Shown here one piece after another: positions 7,298 to 15,304 of a stretch of 64,000 nucleotides of DNA; the first letter of the stretch is position 1; every line of letters starts with the position of its first letter. Origin of the DNA: CAYNHQ01 sp964397255 (GTDB lineage Bacteria; Bdellovibrionota_G; JALEGL01; DATDPG01); contig CAYNHQ010000005.1 in NCBI GenBank assembly GCA_964397255.1, forward strand, positions 124,001 through 188,000. Reading direction: 5' to 3'. The notes beneath the pieces were generated by a model. It had not been told where the DNA came from and did not search any database. It saw nothing but the letters and a program-made list of their open reading frames with translations. The translations under genes were made by a program, and so were the position numbers.

Positions 7298-8532
7298 TCC
7301 CAGCCTGAATGGCAGACCTGAGATGTAAATCCCATATTCATATTCCCGGTTTCATGAAGGTTTGAGGTTCCATCATCAATCAGGAGATCATATGTATAAA
7401 AAATCTGATCGGCGGTCGATTTTCCACCATTCACCCAGCCATTTTTCTTATTTGTGACGGTCAGTTGCAATTTGACATCCCAAACCTGTGATTCATTGGT
7501 AATACTCGTTGTATATCGGCTGTCGAAGGAGTGCTTCACAACCTTCGGATGATTGTCGATTAAGAGAAGCCCCATTGACGAATAGTTTTTCTCGATGATT
7601 GATTTAGACTCCAGATCAACTAAAAAATGAAATTTTCCTTGGTTCAATCCATCGGTTTCCACGCCTACATATCGGCCATCCCCCGAAACCGACATCGTCG
7701 TGATATCGCAACCTCCTTGATGGATGTCGTGCTCCCCAAAGTGTATGGTCCCTAGTATTTCGCGTGTTCCATCTGCTTTCCGAAGCGATAGTCTTGTCGT
7801 CTGGCAGACACGTTCAGTTTCTCCTTGAAGGCTCTGGGTTGTCTCGTAATTCTTATCGCGGAAATTTAAGAGCGAAGCCCATTGGTTATCGTATTCCCCA
7901 TAATAGTTTCCCAACTCAACGAGGAATCCTGGATGATCGAGCCACTCGAAGTCATAAAAGTCATAACTTTCTAGGCCCGTCGTGGAAAAGGTGAAAGGCA
8001 TGCCATCGATTACATTCCAGAGAGTCCATGCGTACTTCTCATTTGAAAATACGGCAAAGGCACTCGATTGAGCATGTGCCCAGCCTCCAAAAATATCTTT
8101 AGGATGAAGGGTCACGGCTTCCACTGTTGCTGCAGTTTGTTCGTCATGAACGGATACCACACGCTCCTTTAGCAAAAACTTCTGATTCGTAAAGTGATAC
8201 TCTTTCGTTTCACCTTTTTCTGTGGGAATGCCGTTGAGATCGATAGTCATCGTGCTTAGAGTGGCTCGCAGCACAGAGTTGGGAAGAATATTGAAATCAT
8301 CATCATGCTGGATCGATGTACCATTATTATCATTATAGAAGTTAAAATCGAGAGCTTCGGTTACAAGAATATCTTCCGATTGTGAGCGTGTCTCCTGTGT
8401 ACTGCTGCCGTTACTGTTAGGACCTGTGCAATAGTTACATCCTGAGATGGGTAACAAACTGAGCGCGAAGGTTGTAAACAAGATATTTAATGTGCCATTC
8501 ATGCTTTCCGAAAGAAGCAGAGTCCGTGCCAT
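7294..8532 (-). CDS. Lipoprotein of unknown function
   Basis: Unrecognised. The N-terminus has a hydrophobic stretch ending in the lipobox LPISGC (Cys32), so the protein should be lipid-anchored after signal peptidase II cleavage. The mature 380 residues are rich in Asn, Asp, Ser, Thr and aromatic residues, with recurring short strands such as GDGRYVGVETDG and KYAWTLWNVIDG, which suggests a beta-propeller or beta-sandwich; that is inference. Start 8532 is supported by AGGTG 9 nt upstream; ATG 8502 gives a shorter signal peptide. A -10-like TAAAAT lies in a palindrome at 8542-8555, and a Pho-box-like triple repeat lies at 8575-8602. Confidence 0.72.
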   Translation of the reverse strand: MARTLLLSESMNGTLNILFTTFALSLLPISGCNYCTGPNSNGSSTQETRSQSEDILVTEALDFNFYNDNNGTSIQHDDDFNILPNSVLRATLSTMTIDLNGIPTEKGETKEYHFTNQKFLLKERVVSVHDEQTAATVEAVTLHPKDIFGGWAHAQSSAFAVFSNEKYAWTLWNVIDGMPFTFSTTGLESYDFYDFEWLDHPGFLVELGNYYGEYDNQWASLLNFRDKNYETTQSLQGETERVCQTTRLSLRKADGTREILGTIHFGEHDIHQGGCDITTMSVSGDGRYVGVETDGLNQGKFHFLVDLESKSIIEKNYSSMGLLLIDNHPKVVKHSFDSRYTTSITNESQVWDVKLQLTVTNKKNGWVNGGKSTADQIFYTYDLLIDDGTSNLHETGNMNMGFTSQVCHSGWD

Positions 8533-8541
8533 AATGAAAAC

Positions 8542-8555
8542 ACCTAATTTTAGGT
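8542..8555. promoter_or_regulatory. Palindrome over the -10 of the lipoprotein gene
   Basis: ACCTAATTTTAGGT has 6-bp perfect arms around two central bases. On the minus strand its centre reads TAAAAT (8547-8552), a good -10 hexamer, which would start transcription near 8540, about 8 nt before the ATG at 8532. A protein bound here would block the polymerase. No -35 match is seen at the right spacing, consistent with an activator-dependent promoter. Confidence 0.45.
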
Positions 8556-8574
8556 AGTTACAGGCGGAGATTAC

Positions 8575-8602
8575 TGTCAGTAAAGTGTCAGGCCACTGTC
8601 AG
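8575..8602 (+). promoter_or_regulatory. Pho-box-like array of three 11-bp repeats
   Basis: TGTCAG occurs at 8575, 8586 and 8597, exactly 11 bp apart, in units ACTGTCAGTAA, AGTGTCAGGCC and ACTGTCAGGAA. PhoB binds direct repeats of CTGTCA spaced by 11 bp, so this fits a three-subunit Pho box. It lies 43-70 bp upstream of the lipoprotein start, on the strand opposite to that gene, whereas classical Pho boxes usually read with the gene. Another OmpR/PhoB-type regulator is equally possible. Confidence 0.45.
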
Positions 8603-8627
8603 GAAGGAGGTTCGGTTGTCGGTTGAA

Positions 8628-9770
8628 TTAAGGCATTTCGAGGTTCTGACAAAACACTTCAAAAGGTAGAACATGAATCCGGCCGCTCCGGTCCTCAAAT
8701 TCCTCACTCCCCAAATGGACCTGATAAAACTTTGGTATTCCTGTTCGCTCCGAAAAATAGCGAACATGTGACGAGATCTCCTTTTCTCGTGTTTTGCATT
8801 CCACTCCAAAAAGCGGTTTTCGATCGCGGATCACCACAAAATCAACTTCTCGCTTATCGGTGTCGCGAATATAGCGAAGTTCCATTTTATATCCCTCCAC
8901 ATCGTGCTGATAATCGCAGTACTTGAGAAGCTGGCTCGCGACAAGATTTTCAAACCGCAATCCTGGCTCGGCAATTTCTGACCAATCCCACAAGTACAGT
9001 TTTTGTTCTTTTTTTACGGCTCGAATTTTGGGTGAACCAAGCGGCAGGATTCGAAAGCAATAGTAAATTCGTTCGAGCATTTCAATCCAACGCTCCACAG
9101 TTTCATGAGCCACTTCAAGATCCTCCCTCAAGCTTTTTATGGAAAGAGGCGAGCCGACGCATTCGGGAAGCCGATGGGCAAGAAGTTCGACAAGCGAAAC
9201 TTCACGGACTCTCTCTAAATCTCGCAAATCGCCGTAAAAAATTTTTGTTGCGCGCTCGTCATGCCATCGCCGAAGTTCGGTTTCACTTCCTTTAAAAAGG
9301 GGGTGAGGAAAACCTCCGAACTTCAGAAGATGCATGAGATCGTTATGGGAAAATCTTGGGGACATCTCACGAAGTGAGAAGGGATGGAGACGAAATGAAT
9401 AGTATCTGCCCAAAAGTGAGTCACCTCCTCTTCGAAAAAAATCCAGTCGACCTGATCCCGTCACGATGATCTTCTGCATGGAGTGTCTCGAGTCATAGAG
9501 TCCCTTCAGAAAATTCCTCCATCGGCCATACTTATGAATCTCATCGAAGACCAAAATAGGCTCATTCTCGGGAATTTTTGACTGAAGAATGAGCCGCCGG
9601 TGACGATCCACATCCCAATTCAAATAGGCGGGATTCGCCTCATTTGAAGGCCTGAGGAATCGCAAAGCCAAAGTGGTTTTTCCGACCTGGCGGGGCCCCG
9701 CGATAAAAACCATGCGCGAAGCAAGATCCTTGCGTAGAGCTTCCTCAATATATCGGTGTTTGGCATTCAT
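8628..9770 (-). CDS. AAA-type ATPase with DUF4143 nuclease-like domain
   Basis: A 380-aa member of the widespread AAA_14/DUF4143 group, whose role is poorly known. The N-terminal ATPase has Walker A GPRQVGKTT (25-33) and Walker B ILVFDEIHKY (72-81). The C-terminal part carries DFVVIRDRKPLFGVECK (about 309-326), a PD-(D/E)xK nuclease-like arrangement (Asp, then Glu-Cys-Lys). A winged-helix-like middle segment is probable. It is transcribed alone, with an exceptionally strong palindrome just upstream (9790-9813) and a second degenerate copy. The start ATG at 9770 is chosen from MNAKHRYIEEAL, the common start for this family. These genes are patchily distributed and often horizontally acquired. 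Confidence 0.85.
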   Translation of the reverse strand: MNAKHRYIEEALRKDLASRMVFIAGPRQVGKTTLALRFLRPSNEANPAYLNWDVDRHRRLILQSKIPENEPILVFDEIHKYGRWRNFLKGLYDSRHSMQKIIVTGSGRLDFFRRGGDSLLGRYYSFRLHPFSLREMSPRFSHNDLMHLLKFGGFPHPLFKGSETELRRWHDERATKIFYGDLRDLERVREVSLVELLAHRLPECVGSPLSIKSLREDLEVAHETVERWIEMLERIYYCFRILPLGSPKIRAVKKEQKLYLWDWSEIAEPGLRFENLVASQLLKYCDYQHDVEGYKMELRYIRDTDKREVDFVVIRDRKPLFGVECKTREKEISSHVRYFSERTGIPKFYQVHLGSEEFEDRSGRIHVLPFEVFCQNLEMP

Positions 9771-9789
9771 TAGTAAAGTAGATATAACA

Positions 9790-9838
9790 CGATTTTACTC
9801 ATGAGTAAAATCGACTGTTAACGATCTTACTCACGAGT
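9790..9838. promoter_or_regulatory. Tandem palindromic operator upstream of the ATPase gene
   Basis: 9790-9813 is a perfect 24-bp palindrome with arms CGATTTTACTCA and its reverse complement. A second, imperfect copy follows at 9822-9838 (CGATCTTACTCACGAGT, 15 of 17 positions identical to the first 17). The centres are about one and a half palindrome lengths apart. On the ATPase strand a -10-like TTATATC follows directly, about 15 bp before the ATG at 9770. The layout fits a dimeric repressor or activator site pair; the cognate protein is not evident in the window. Confidence 0.7.
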
Positions 9839-9857
9839 CACGAAATAACCGATGTCG

Positions 9858-10418
9858 TTACAAGGTTGCTTCGTTGGGGGGATCGAGTTCTCGGCTGGTT
9901 TGAAGAGGGCGACGTTGCTTCTTGGATTCGGCTTCCAGTGCCAGAAACTTCTCTTTTAAAGGAATGCCTCCTCCAAAGCCCACGAGTTTTCCGTCATGCC
10001 CCACGACACGATGGCAGGGAATGAGGAGCGCGATCGGGTTTTTGTTGCAAGCTCCTCCAATGGCGCGCGCCGCATGTGGGAGCCCAAGTTCTTTGGCGAG
10101 TTCACCGTACGTTTTCGTTTCCCCATAGGGGATTTTTTTAAGGGCCTCCCAGACTTTCTTTTGAAACGGTGTTCCCTCTGGAACCAAGGTCAGGTCAAAT
10201 TTTTTCCTCGTTCCGAGAAGATATTCAAACACCTGTTCCCGCGCGGCGAGTAAAAGAGAAGTTACTCTCTCTTCCGCCTCGGGGTAACCTTTTTTCACCT
10301 CGGCCAGCGCATGTTTCGCTTGCCCCGGCAAACCAAAATGGACGATCGCCCCTTCTTTTTCGGCCAGAAGAGCGCTCCCCAAAGGAGTTTCAAACGTGAT
10401 CCAATAAACGGAATTCAT
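9858..10418 (-). CDS. ogt: Methylated-DNA--protein-cysteine S-methyltransferase
   Basis: Suicidal repair protein that takes the methyl group from O6-methylguanine onto its own cysteine. The 186-aa chain has an N-terminal ribonuclease-like domain and the C-terminal active-site region with IPCHRVVG (Cys135, His136, Arg137), the helix-turn-helix TKTYGELAKELGLPHAARAI with the Asn-rich GGACNKNP, and GFGGGIPLKEKFLALE. The open frame extends to 10547, but start ATG 10418 is chosen for its AAAGGAGAG ribosome site and because MNSVYWITFETPLGSALLA matches the family N-terminus. It lies 14 bp downstream of fabH and is probably co-transcribed with it. Confidence 0.93.
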   Translation of the reverse strand: MNSVYWITFETPLGSALLAEKEGAIVHFGLPGQAKHALAEVKKGYPEAEERVTSLLLAAREQVFEYLLGTRKKFDLTLVPEGTPFQKKVWEALKKIPYGETKTYGELAKELGLPHAARAIGGACNKNPIALLIPCHRVVGHDGKLVGFGGGIPLKEKFLALEAESKKQRRPLQTSRELDPPNEATL

Positions 10419-10432
10419 TTTCTCTCCTTTCA

Positions 10433-11434
10433 TTAGTAAGCCCAACGAACCAGAGCCGAGCCCCATGTGAAGCCCGCCCCAAACGATGCGATCAAAACCA
10501 GCTTTCCCTTTGTCAACCGGCCATCCGCCACGGCCGTTGCGAGACACGTCGGAATTGTTCCTGAAGTGGTGTTCGCATACTTATCAATCGTCACGACGAC
10601 TTTGTCATCTGGAAGACCGAGGCGCTTTTGGCAGGATTCAATAATTCGTAAATTCGCCTGATGGGCCACAAACAAATCGACATCCGAAGGGGAAAGCCCA
10701 TTCTTCTCCAGAATTTCCTCCGACACACGGGCCATCTCACTCACCGCGTATTTAAAAACCTGTTTCCCTTCCTGATGTACGTAATGCATTTTTTTGGAAA
10801 CCGTTTCCGCCGATGTCGGAATTCGACTTCCACCGGCTGGCATATAGAGAAACTCTCCCCCACTTCCATCCACATGCCCGATCGTGTCGATGATTCCAAG
10901 ATCCGATTCTTCCGGCGTGGGTTCAAGCAAAACCGCTCCCGCCCCGTCCCCGAAAAGGACGCAGGTATTCCGGTCAGCCATATTGAGTATCGAGCTCATC
11001 GTATCGACCCCAATCACCATCACTTTCTTATACTTTCCACTACGAACGAATTGGTCGCCGGTGGCAAGTGAAAAAACAAAGCCTGAACAAGCGGCGGAAA
11101 CATCAAATCCCCATGCATTTTTTGCGCCTATGTTTTTTTGTATGAGGCAGGCCGTAGAGGGAAAGAGCATGTCGGGAGTAACGGTGCCGACGAGAATGAG
11201 ATCGATCTCCTTCGGGTCCGTTCCGGTCATTTTTAAGAGTTCTTCAGCGGCGCCTGTAGCCAGATGGCTTGAGGCCTGGCCGGGAGACACGAATCGCCGT
11301 TCACGAATGCCGGTTCGGCTCTGAATCCACTCGTCAGAGGTGTCGACGATTTTTTCAAGATCGGCATTGGTAATGACGCGATCAGGATAAAACATAGTCA
11401 CGCCGGAAATGGCGGAACGAACAGGTTTTGCCAT
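10433..11434 (-). CDS. fabH: 3-oxoacyl-ACP synthase III (KAS III)
   Basis: Condenses acetyl-CoA (or another acyl-CoA primer) with malonyl-ACP to start fatty acid synthesis. The 333-aa protein has the thiolase fold with the full catalytic triad Cys116 (SAACSGFVFS), His258 (VAHQANLRI) and Asn288 (KYANTTSGTIP), and the N-terminal SDEWIQSRTGIRERR motif of FabH. It is not next to other fab genes here; instead it faces a thiolase gene across a 79-bp gap that contains a GAGGGG/CCCCTC inverted repeat (11469-11493). A non-fatty-acid role for the FabH/thiolase pair cannot be excluded. Confidence 0.93.
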   Translation of the reverse strand: MAKPVRSAISGVTMFYPDRVITNADLEKIVDTSDEWIQSRTGIRERRFVSPGQASSHLATGAAEELLKMTGTDPKEIDLILVGTVTPDMLFPSTACLIQKNIGAKNAWGFDVSAACSGFVFSLATGDQFVRSGKYKKVMVIGVDTMSSILNMADRNTCVLFGDGAGAVLLEPTPEESDLGIIDTIGHVDGSGGEFLYMPAGGSRIPTSAETVSKKMHYVHQEGKQVFKYAVSEMARVSEEILEKNGLSPSDVDLFVAHQANLRIIESCQKRLGLPDDKVVVTIDKYANTTSGTIPTCLATAVADGRLTKGKLVLIASFGAGFTWGSALVRWAY

Positions 11435-11468
11435 AGTTCTTAACCCTGTTTTTACGGGAAAGAGGGGG

Positions 11469-11493
11469 GAGGGGCAAGTTGCGAAGACCCCTC
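11469..11493. repeat. Inverted repeat between fabH and the thiolase gene
   Basis: GAGGGG (11469-11474) and CCCCTC (11488-11493) form a 6-bp stem with a 13-base loop in the 79-bp divergent gap. There is no following T run, so it is not a standard terminator for either gene. It may be an operator or simply part of a G-rich leader. Confidence 0.3.
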
Positions 11494-11513
11494 GGCGGGA
11501 CTAGCTTAGGGGT

Positions 11514-12713
11514 ATGAGAGATCGCGATGGGATGAAGGAGGTGGTGATTGTCGCCGGGGCTCGGACCCCCTTCGGAACATTCTGCGGAGGGTTTTCCGAC
11601 ATTTCGGCGACCGATCTTGCCGTGGCGGCATCAAAAGAAGCCATTCGGCGGGCGAAGATTAAACCCGAAGAAATCCATGACGTGATCTTTGGAAATGTCA
11701 TGCAAACGAGCGCCGATGCCGCCTATATTGCCCGGCATGTAGGTCTCAAGTCAGGGATTCCAAAAGAAGTCCCCGCGTTGACCGTCAATCGTCTCTGTGG
11801 CTCAGGTTTTCAGGCGATTGTTTCGGCCGCCGAACAAATTCAGCTCGGCCGCGCGTCAATTGTTCTGGCGGGAGGAACAGAAAATATGACACAGGCCCCC
11901 TATGTCATTCGGGGAGCACGGAAAGGCCTGTTGATGGGATCGGCCCCTATGGCCGACGCTCTTCAAGAGGGCCTCACAGACAGCTACAACGGTATGCCAA
12001 TGGCGATCACGGCGGAAAATCTTGCCGTGAAGTATGGGATTACACGTGAAGAATCGGACGCTCTCGGTTTTCGAAGCCAAAAGCTGGCGAAGGAGGCGAT
12101 CGAAGCGGGAAGGTTGGCCGAGGAAATTGTTTCGGTGGAAACAAAAGACGGAAAGGGAAAGCCTATCGTCATTTCTCGCGACGAGCATCCTCGACCCGAG
12201 ACAACGATGGAGGAGCTAAAAAAACTTCCCAGTCTCTTTAAAAAAGATGGGCTTGTTACTGCAGGTGTCGCGAGCGGAATTTGTGATGGCGCTGCCGCCT
12301 TGATCGTTATGGCGAAGGACGAAGCCGACCGGCGTGGACTTTCCTATCTCGGCAAACTTGCTTCGTATGGAATCACAGGTTGCGACCCAGATATTATGGG
12401 TATCGGCCCTGTTCCGGCCTCTCGCCAAGCTCTATCAGCTTTTGGAAAAACTGTGGGGGATATGGATCTCATTGAAATCAACGAAGCCTTTGCTCCCCAG
12501 GTGATCGCCGTGGAGCGTGAACTAGGAATCAACCGAGAGAAACTCAATGTGAACGGTGGCGCGATCGCTCTGGGTCATCCGCTCGGTGCGAGTGGTGCGC
12601 GAATTTCTCTTTCGCTTCTTCTGGAACTCCGTCGCCGAAAGAAAAAATATGGTCTCGGCGCCGCCTGTATCGGCGGAGGCCAGGGGATCGCCCTAATTCT
12701 TGGAACGTTGTAA
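11514..12713 (+). CDS. Acetyl-CoA C-acetyltransferase (thiolase)
   Basis: Reversible condensation of two acetyl-CoA, or thiolysis of 3-ketoacyl-CoA in degradation. The 399-aa protein carries nucleophile Cys95 in NRLCGSGFQAI, His355 in NGGAIALGHPLGASGARI and the acid/base Cys385 in CIGGGQGIAL. Length and motifs fit the AtoB/PhaA/ThlA group. ATG 11514 or in-frame ATG 11532 (MKEVVIVAGARTPFG) could start it; the second matches the usual family start but neither has a clear ribosome site. With glutaryl-CoA and tyrosine breakdown both yielding acetoacetyl-CoA or acetoacetate, it could finish those routes to acetyl-CoA. Confidence 0.92.
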   Translation: MRDRDGMKEVVIVAGARTPFGTFCGGFSDISATDLAVAASKEAIRRAKIKPEEIHDVIFGNVMQTSADAAYIARHVGLKSGIPKEVPALTVNRLCGSGFQAIVSAAEQIQLGRASIVLAGGTENMTQAPYVIRGARKGLLMGSAPMADALQEGLTDSYNGMPMAITAENLAVKYGITREESDALGFRSQKLAKEAIEAGRLAEEIVSVETKDGKGKPIVISRDEHPRPETTMEELKKLPSLFKKDGLVTAGVASGICDGAAALIVMAKDEADRRGLSYLGKLASYGITGCDPDIMGIGPVPASRQALSAFGKTVGDMDLIEINEAFAPQVIAVERELGINREKLNVNGGAIALGHPLGASGARISLSLLLELRRRKKKYGLGAACIGGGQGIALILGTL

Positions 12714-12727
12714 TACGGCATTCGTTC

Positions 12728-13555
12728 ATGAAAATTCTGGTCTTTTTATTCATTTTTTTGGGAAGTGCCCTGGAGTCTGCCTGGGGAACGGCTACAGGGC
12801 CCTGCCCGGAGTCGATTGAGTCGGTCACCGATCCCGCGCCGGTGAGTGTAGATGAAATTATCGGCGCGGTGATGCAGCTTAAATCCACTCATGAAAAATT
12901 GATTATTGTAGATTCTTCCGCGACCCGGCAAGAAGTTCGGGCGGTGTTCGACCTTTCGAAGGTGAAGACGAAGATGGAACAGTTTTATCGCCTTCTTTAT
13001 GTCCTTCAGGCGCACGCAACGCCCGACAAAGCGAAAACAGTCATGCTGGAGCCTGAAGGGGTAAGGAAGATTCTCCAACTCTCCCAGGTCTTCAGAGACC
13101 TGGGCGTTCCAGAAAAGATTGCTCAAGTGGAGATTGATAAGACCAAAGAGGATGACCCTCGCTACCGTGTCACATTTTCAGAGAAAGCGGTGAAGTTTCC
13201 ACTCAACAATGGAAAGGGTTTTTACGGTTTTGAGCAGGGCCGTTGCCAGCATACGCAGGCGCTCATCTTTTATCGGGATTTCGGTTTTTCCCTTCGTATG
13301 CTTGGAAATGGGAATTTGGTGGCTCGCTATTTTGAGGGGGTGGATATTTTCGGAGATTTCGGCTCGCGCGGTCTTTTTCCCGTCGATCTTCAATATGTTC
13401 AACTGCACTCGGTGGAATTTTTTCAGGGAACCAAACTCGGAAAGATCAAAGCCTATGTTTCGCCGGAAGAATTTCAAAAGAACGATCACAACCCTCTTTT
13501 GAAAGTCATCACAAAGTTGATCGGGAACACCACCGTCCAGCCCATCGATTGGTGA
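12728..13555 (+). CDS. Secreted protein of unknown function
   Basis: Unrecognised, 275 aa. The N-terminus MKILVFLFIFLGSALESAWG is a signal peptide with likely cleavage after AWG. The mature protein is mixed alpha/beta: a helical part (about 40-120; IIGAVMQLKSTHEKL, MEQFYRLLYVLQAH) and a strand-rich C-terminal half (YRVTFSEKAVKFPLN, FYRDFGFSLRMLGNG). There are only two cysteines in the mature chain. It lies 14 bp after the thiolase gene and 6 bp before the YdcF-like lipoprotein gene, so it may be read through from either. No domain of known function is visible. Confidence 0.72.
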   Translation: MKILVFLFIFLGSALESAWGTATGPCPESIESVTDPAPVSVDEIIGAVMQLKSTHEKLIIVDSSATRQEVRAVFDLSKVKTKMEQFYRLLYVLQAHATPDKAKTVMLEPEGVRKILQLSQVFRDLGVPEKIAQVEIDKTKEDDPRYRVTFSEKAVKFPLNNGKGFYGFEQGRCQHTQALIFYRDFGFSLRMLGNGNLVARYFEGVDIFGDFGSRGLFPVDLQYVQLHSVEFFQGTKLGKIKAYVSPEEFQKNDHNPLLKVITKLIGNTTVQPIDW

Positions 13556-13561
13556 AGTTCT

Positions 13562-14374
13562 ATGGCTCGATTCGCGTTATATCTGGTGGGCCTTTTCTTT
13601 CTGTTCCATTTGGGATGCACTAGACCACCCCAAAAGGAGATAAATATAGGCGAAAAGATTCATGGATGGGCATTTGAATACTCTGCGAACAAAAAGAAAC
13701 CCAGCTTAGAGAGCGTTCAATTTCAGCTCGAACATTCACGCTCTGATACGGTGACAGCCTATGCGGAAGCCGAAGCTTTTCTGAATTGCTCTCGCCGAAT
13801 CCCCTCTTTTAGGACGGATGCCCTTATTTTTTTCAGTTTCTCACTAACTCCGGAAGGGGATTTAAGCCGGGTGTCCCGTCTGCGATTAGATGAAACGCTT
13901 CGCCTCTATCGCGAAGGGAAAGCAAAATATATTTTGCTAACAGGAGGTGCCGGCCGACAACCGGTTCCTTTGATCGAAAGCGAGATTGCAAAAAAATATT
14001 TAGTCTCCAAGGGAGTGGATTCAGGCCACATTTTTATCGAAACTCGGTCTAGTAATACACTCGAAAATATCGAATTTCTTCTTCCTATCATCAACCAAAA
14101 GAAATTGAAGACCCTCATATTGGTCTCGTCCCCGTATCACCTTCCACGAATTTCTCGCTACTTCGCGAAGCAAATGGGGGATGCCTTGAAGGATTTCGAT
14201 GTTTATTGGAGTTCTTATCCAAGCAGTGAAGACCCCATCCAGCTGAACCACACGGACATTAATGACCGAGACGATCAGATCTTAAAAGAAGTCTTTGCCG
14301 CCATTCGTGACTGGGTTGACTATGGAATGCCCATCGAGTCCTGCAGGGAAGCACTCAAAATAGGGAATCGGTGA
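13562..14374 (+). CDS. YdcF-like (DUF218) lipoprotein
   Basis: 270 aa with a signal sequence ending in the lipobox FHLGC (Cys19), so probably lipid-anchored. From about residue 80 it has the DUF218/ElyC-SanA-YdcF fold: LIFFSFSLTPEGDLSRVSRL, LTGGAGRQP, ETRSSNTLENIEFLLP and LVSSPYHLPRISRYF. Family members are linked to envelope and vancomycin sensitivity traits; enzymatic role unclear. The usual family member is an inner-membrane protein, so a lipoprotein form is a variant. Its stop overlaps the GTG start of the phosphatase-like gene by 4 bp. Confidence 0.8.
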   Translation: MARFALYLVGLFFLFHLGCTRPPQKEINIGEKIHGWAFEYSANKKKPSLESVQFQLEHSRSDTVTAYAEAEAFLNCSRRIPSFRTDALIFFSFSLTPEGDLSRVSRLRLDETLRLYREGKAKYILLTGGAGRQPVPLIESEIAKKYLVSKGVDSGHIFIETRSSNTLENIEFLLPIINQKKLKTLILVSSPYHLPRISRYFAKQMGDALKDFDVYWSSYPSSEDPIQLNHTDINDRDDQILKEVFAAIRDWVDYGMPIESCREALKIGNR

Positions 14375-15225
14375 AACTACAAATCTTGGAATCGATCTCT
14401 GCGGAATGGCGGAAACCTAACGAAGACACTTGTGGATCGACAATGACGTCCGCATGGGTGATGGACGGCAGCACATCGCGGGGAAGTGATCGGATACTAC
14501 CGGCTTCTTCCGACTCCTATTGGCTAGTTCAGGTTTGCCAAGAATTTCTCAAAAAAATGATCGATCCCGAACTCTCTTCAAGCGATTTTTTTTCTAAACT
14601 TTACGCGCATCTTATTTCTAAGTTCCAACAGGAGAGCCTGATTCCAGATTTTATTCCCATTGAACATCCCACCGCCTGCATAAGTATGATCCGTGCTGCC
14701 ACGAAGGACTTGGAGCTAATTAATCTCGGAGATTGCAAGATGCTCTACAGGTTAAACCATGAGGACATACATTCCTTTGGGACATCCAACATCCCGGATC
14801 TCGATCGTAAGGTGATCGGTGAAATGATCCGACTACGTAATATTCAAACCATTTCTTACGCCGATCTTTGGCCATATTTAACGGAGGTTATTAAAGAGAA
14901 TCGAAAGAAATTAAATCGGTCAGGTGGTTATTGGGCGCTGGATCTCACCCCGCGCTGGTTGGAAAAACTTGAAACACTGAAAATTCCTTTGGACAAATTC
15001 AAGAAGGGAGATTTTCTATTGATGACGGACGGTTTTTATCGTTTGGTCGATACCGTGAAGCTCTATAATGAAAACGAACTTTTTGAAAACGCGACCACCA
15101 TCGGTCTGAAACCCCTACTCAAAAAGTTACGGGAAATGGAAAACGGGGATCTGGAGTGCTGGCAATTCCCGCGGATCAAACCGTTCGATGACGTGACGGC
15201 AGTTTTGCTCCACATCGAGAAGTAA
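14371..15225 (+). CDS. PP2C-like Ser/Thr phosphatase
   Basis: 284-aa cytoplasmic protein resembling a PPM/PP2C metal-dependent phosphatase. Recognisable elements in order: NEDTC near residue 17, WVMDGSTSRGSD (metal-binding Asp-Gly, about 30-41), INLGDCKMLYRL (about 122-133), FLLMTDGFYRLVD (about 212-224) and the terminal FDDVTAVLLHIE. The second metal Asp and final Asp are present, so it could be active. No kinase is adjacent; the nearest Ser/Thr kinase is at 60263. GTG start overlapping the lipoprotein stop implies coupling, and a signalling link between the phosphatase and an envelope lipoprotein. Confidence 0.8.
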   Translation: MKLQILESISAEWRKPNEDTCGSTMTSAWVMDGSTSRGSDRILPASSDSYWLVQVCQEFLKKMIDPELSSSDFFSKLYAHLISKFQQESLIPDFIPIEHPTACISMIRAATKDLELINLGDCKMLYRLNHEDIHSFGTSNIPDLDRKVIGEMIRLRNIQTISYADLWPYLTEVIKENRKKLNRSGGYWALDLTPRWLEKLETLKIPLDKFKKGDFLLMTDGFYRLVDTVKLYNENELFENATTIGLKPLLKKLREMENGDLECWQFPRIKPFDDVTAVLLHIEK

Positions 15226-15247
15226 AAAGCACCCCTCTTTTTCCTCG

Positions 15248-15300
15248 TTTTTCTTCTAGCGTTCCCCTTCGGATTATGTTGCAATGCGCTAGGGGGAGAA
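15248..15300 (+). promoter_or_regulatory. Possible hairpin hiding the ribosome site of the 15305 gene
   Basis: CTAGCG (15256-15261) pairs with CGCTAG (15287-15292), and the stem extends outward through G-U and A-U pairs between TTTTTCTT (15248-15255) and GGGGAGAA (15293-15300). The paired 3' arm contains the Shine-Dalgarno GGGGGAG of the gene starting at 15305. The loop is 25 nt. The structure could lower translation until melted or bound. Confidence 0.4.
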
Positions 15301-15304
15301 AAAG

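Noticed and set aside
8602..8668. Mini-gene with AAGGAGG and TTG at 8615 (17 codons)
   Set aside because: Very short, overlaps the 3' end of the ATPase gene on the other strand, and has no sign of a conserved peptide; the A/G run is probably chance.
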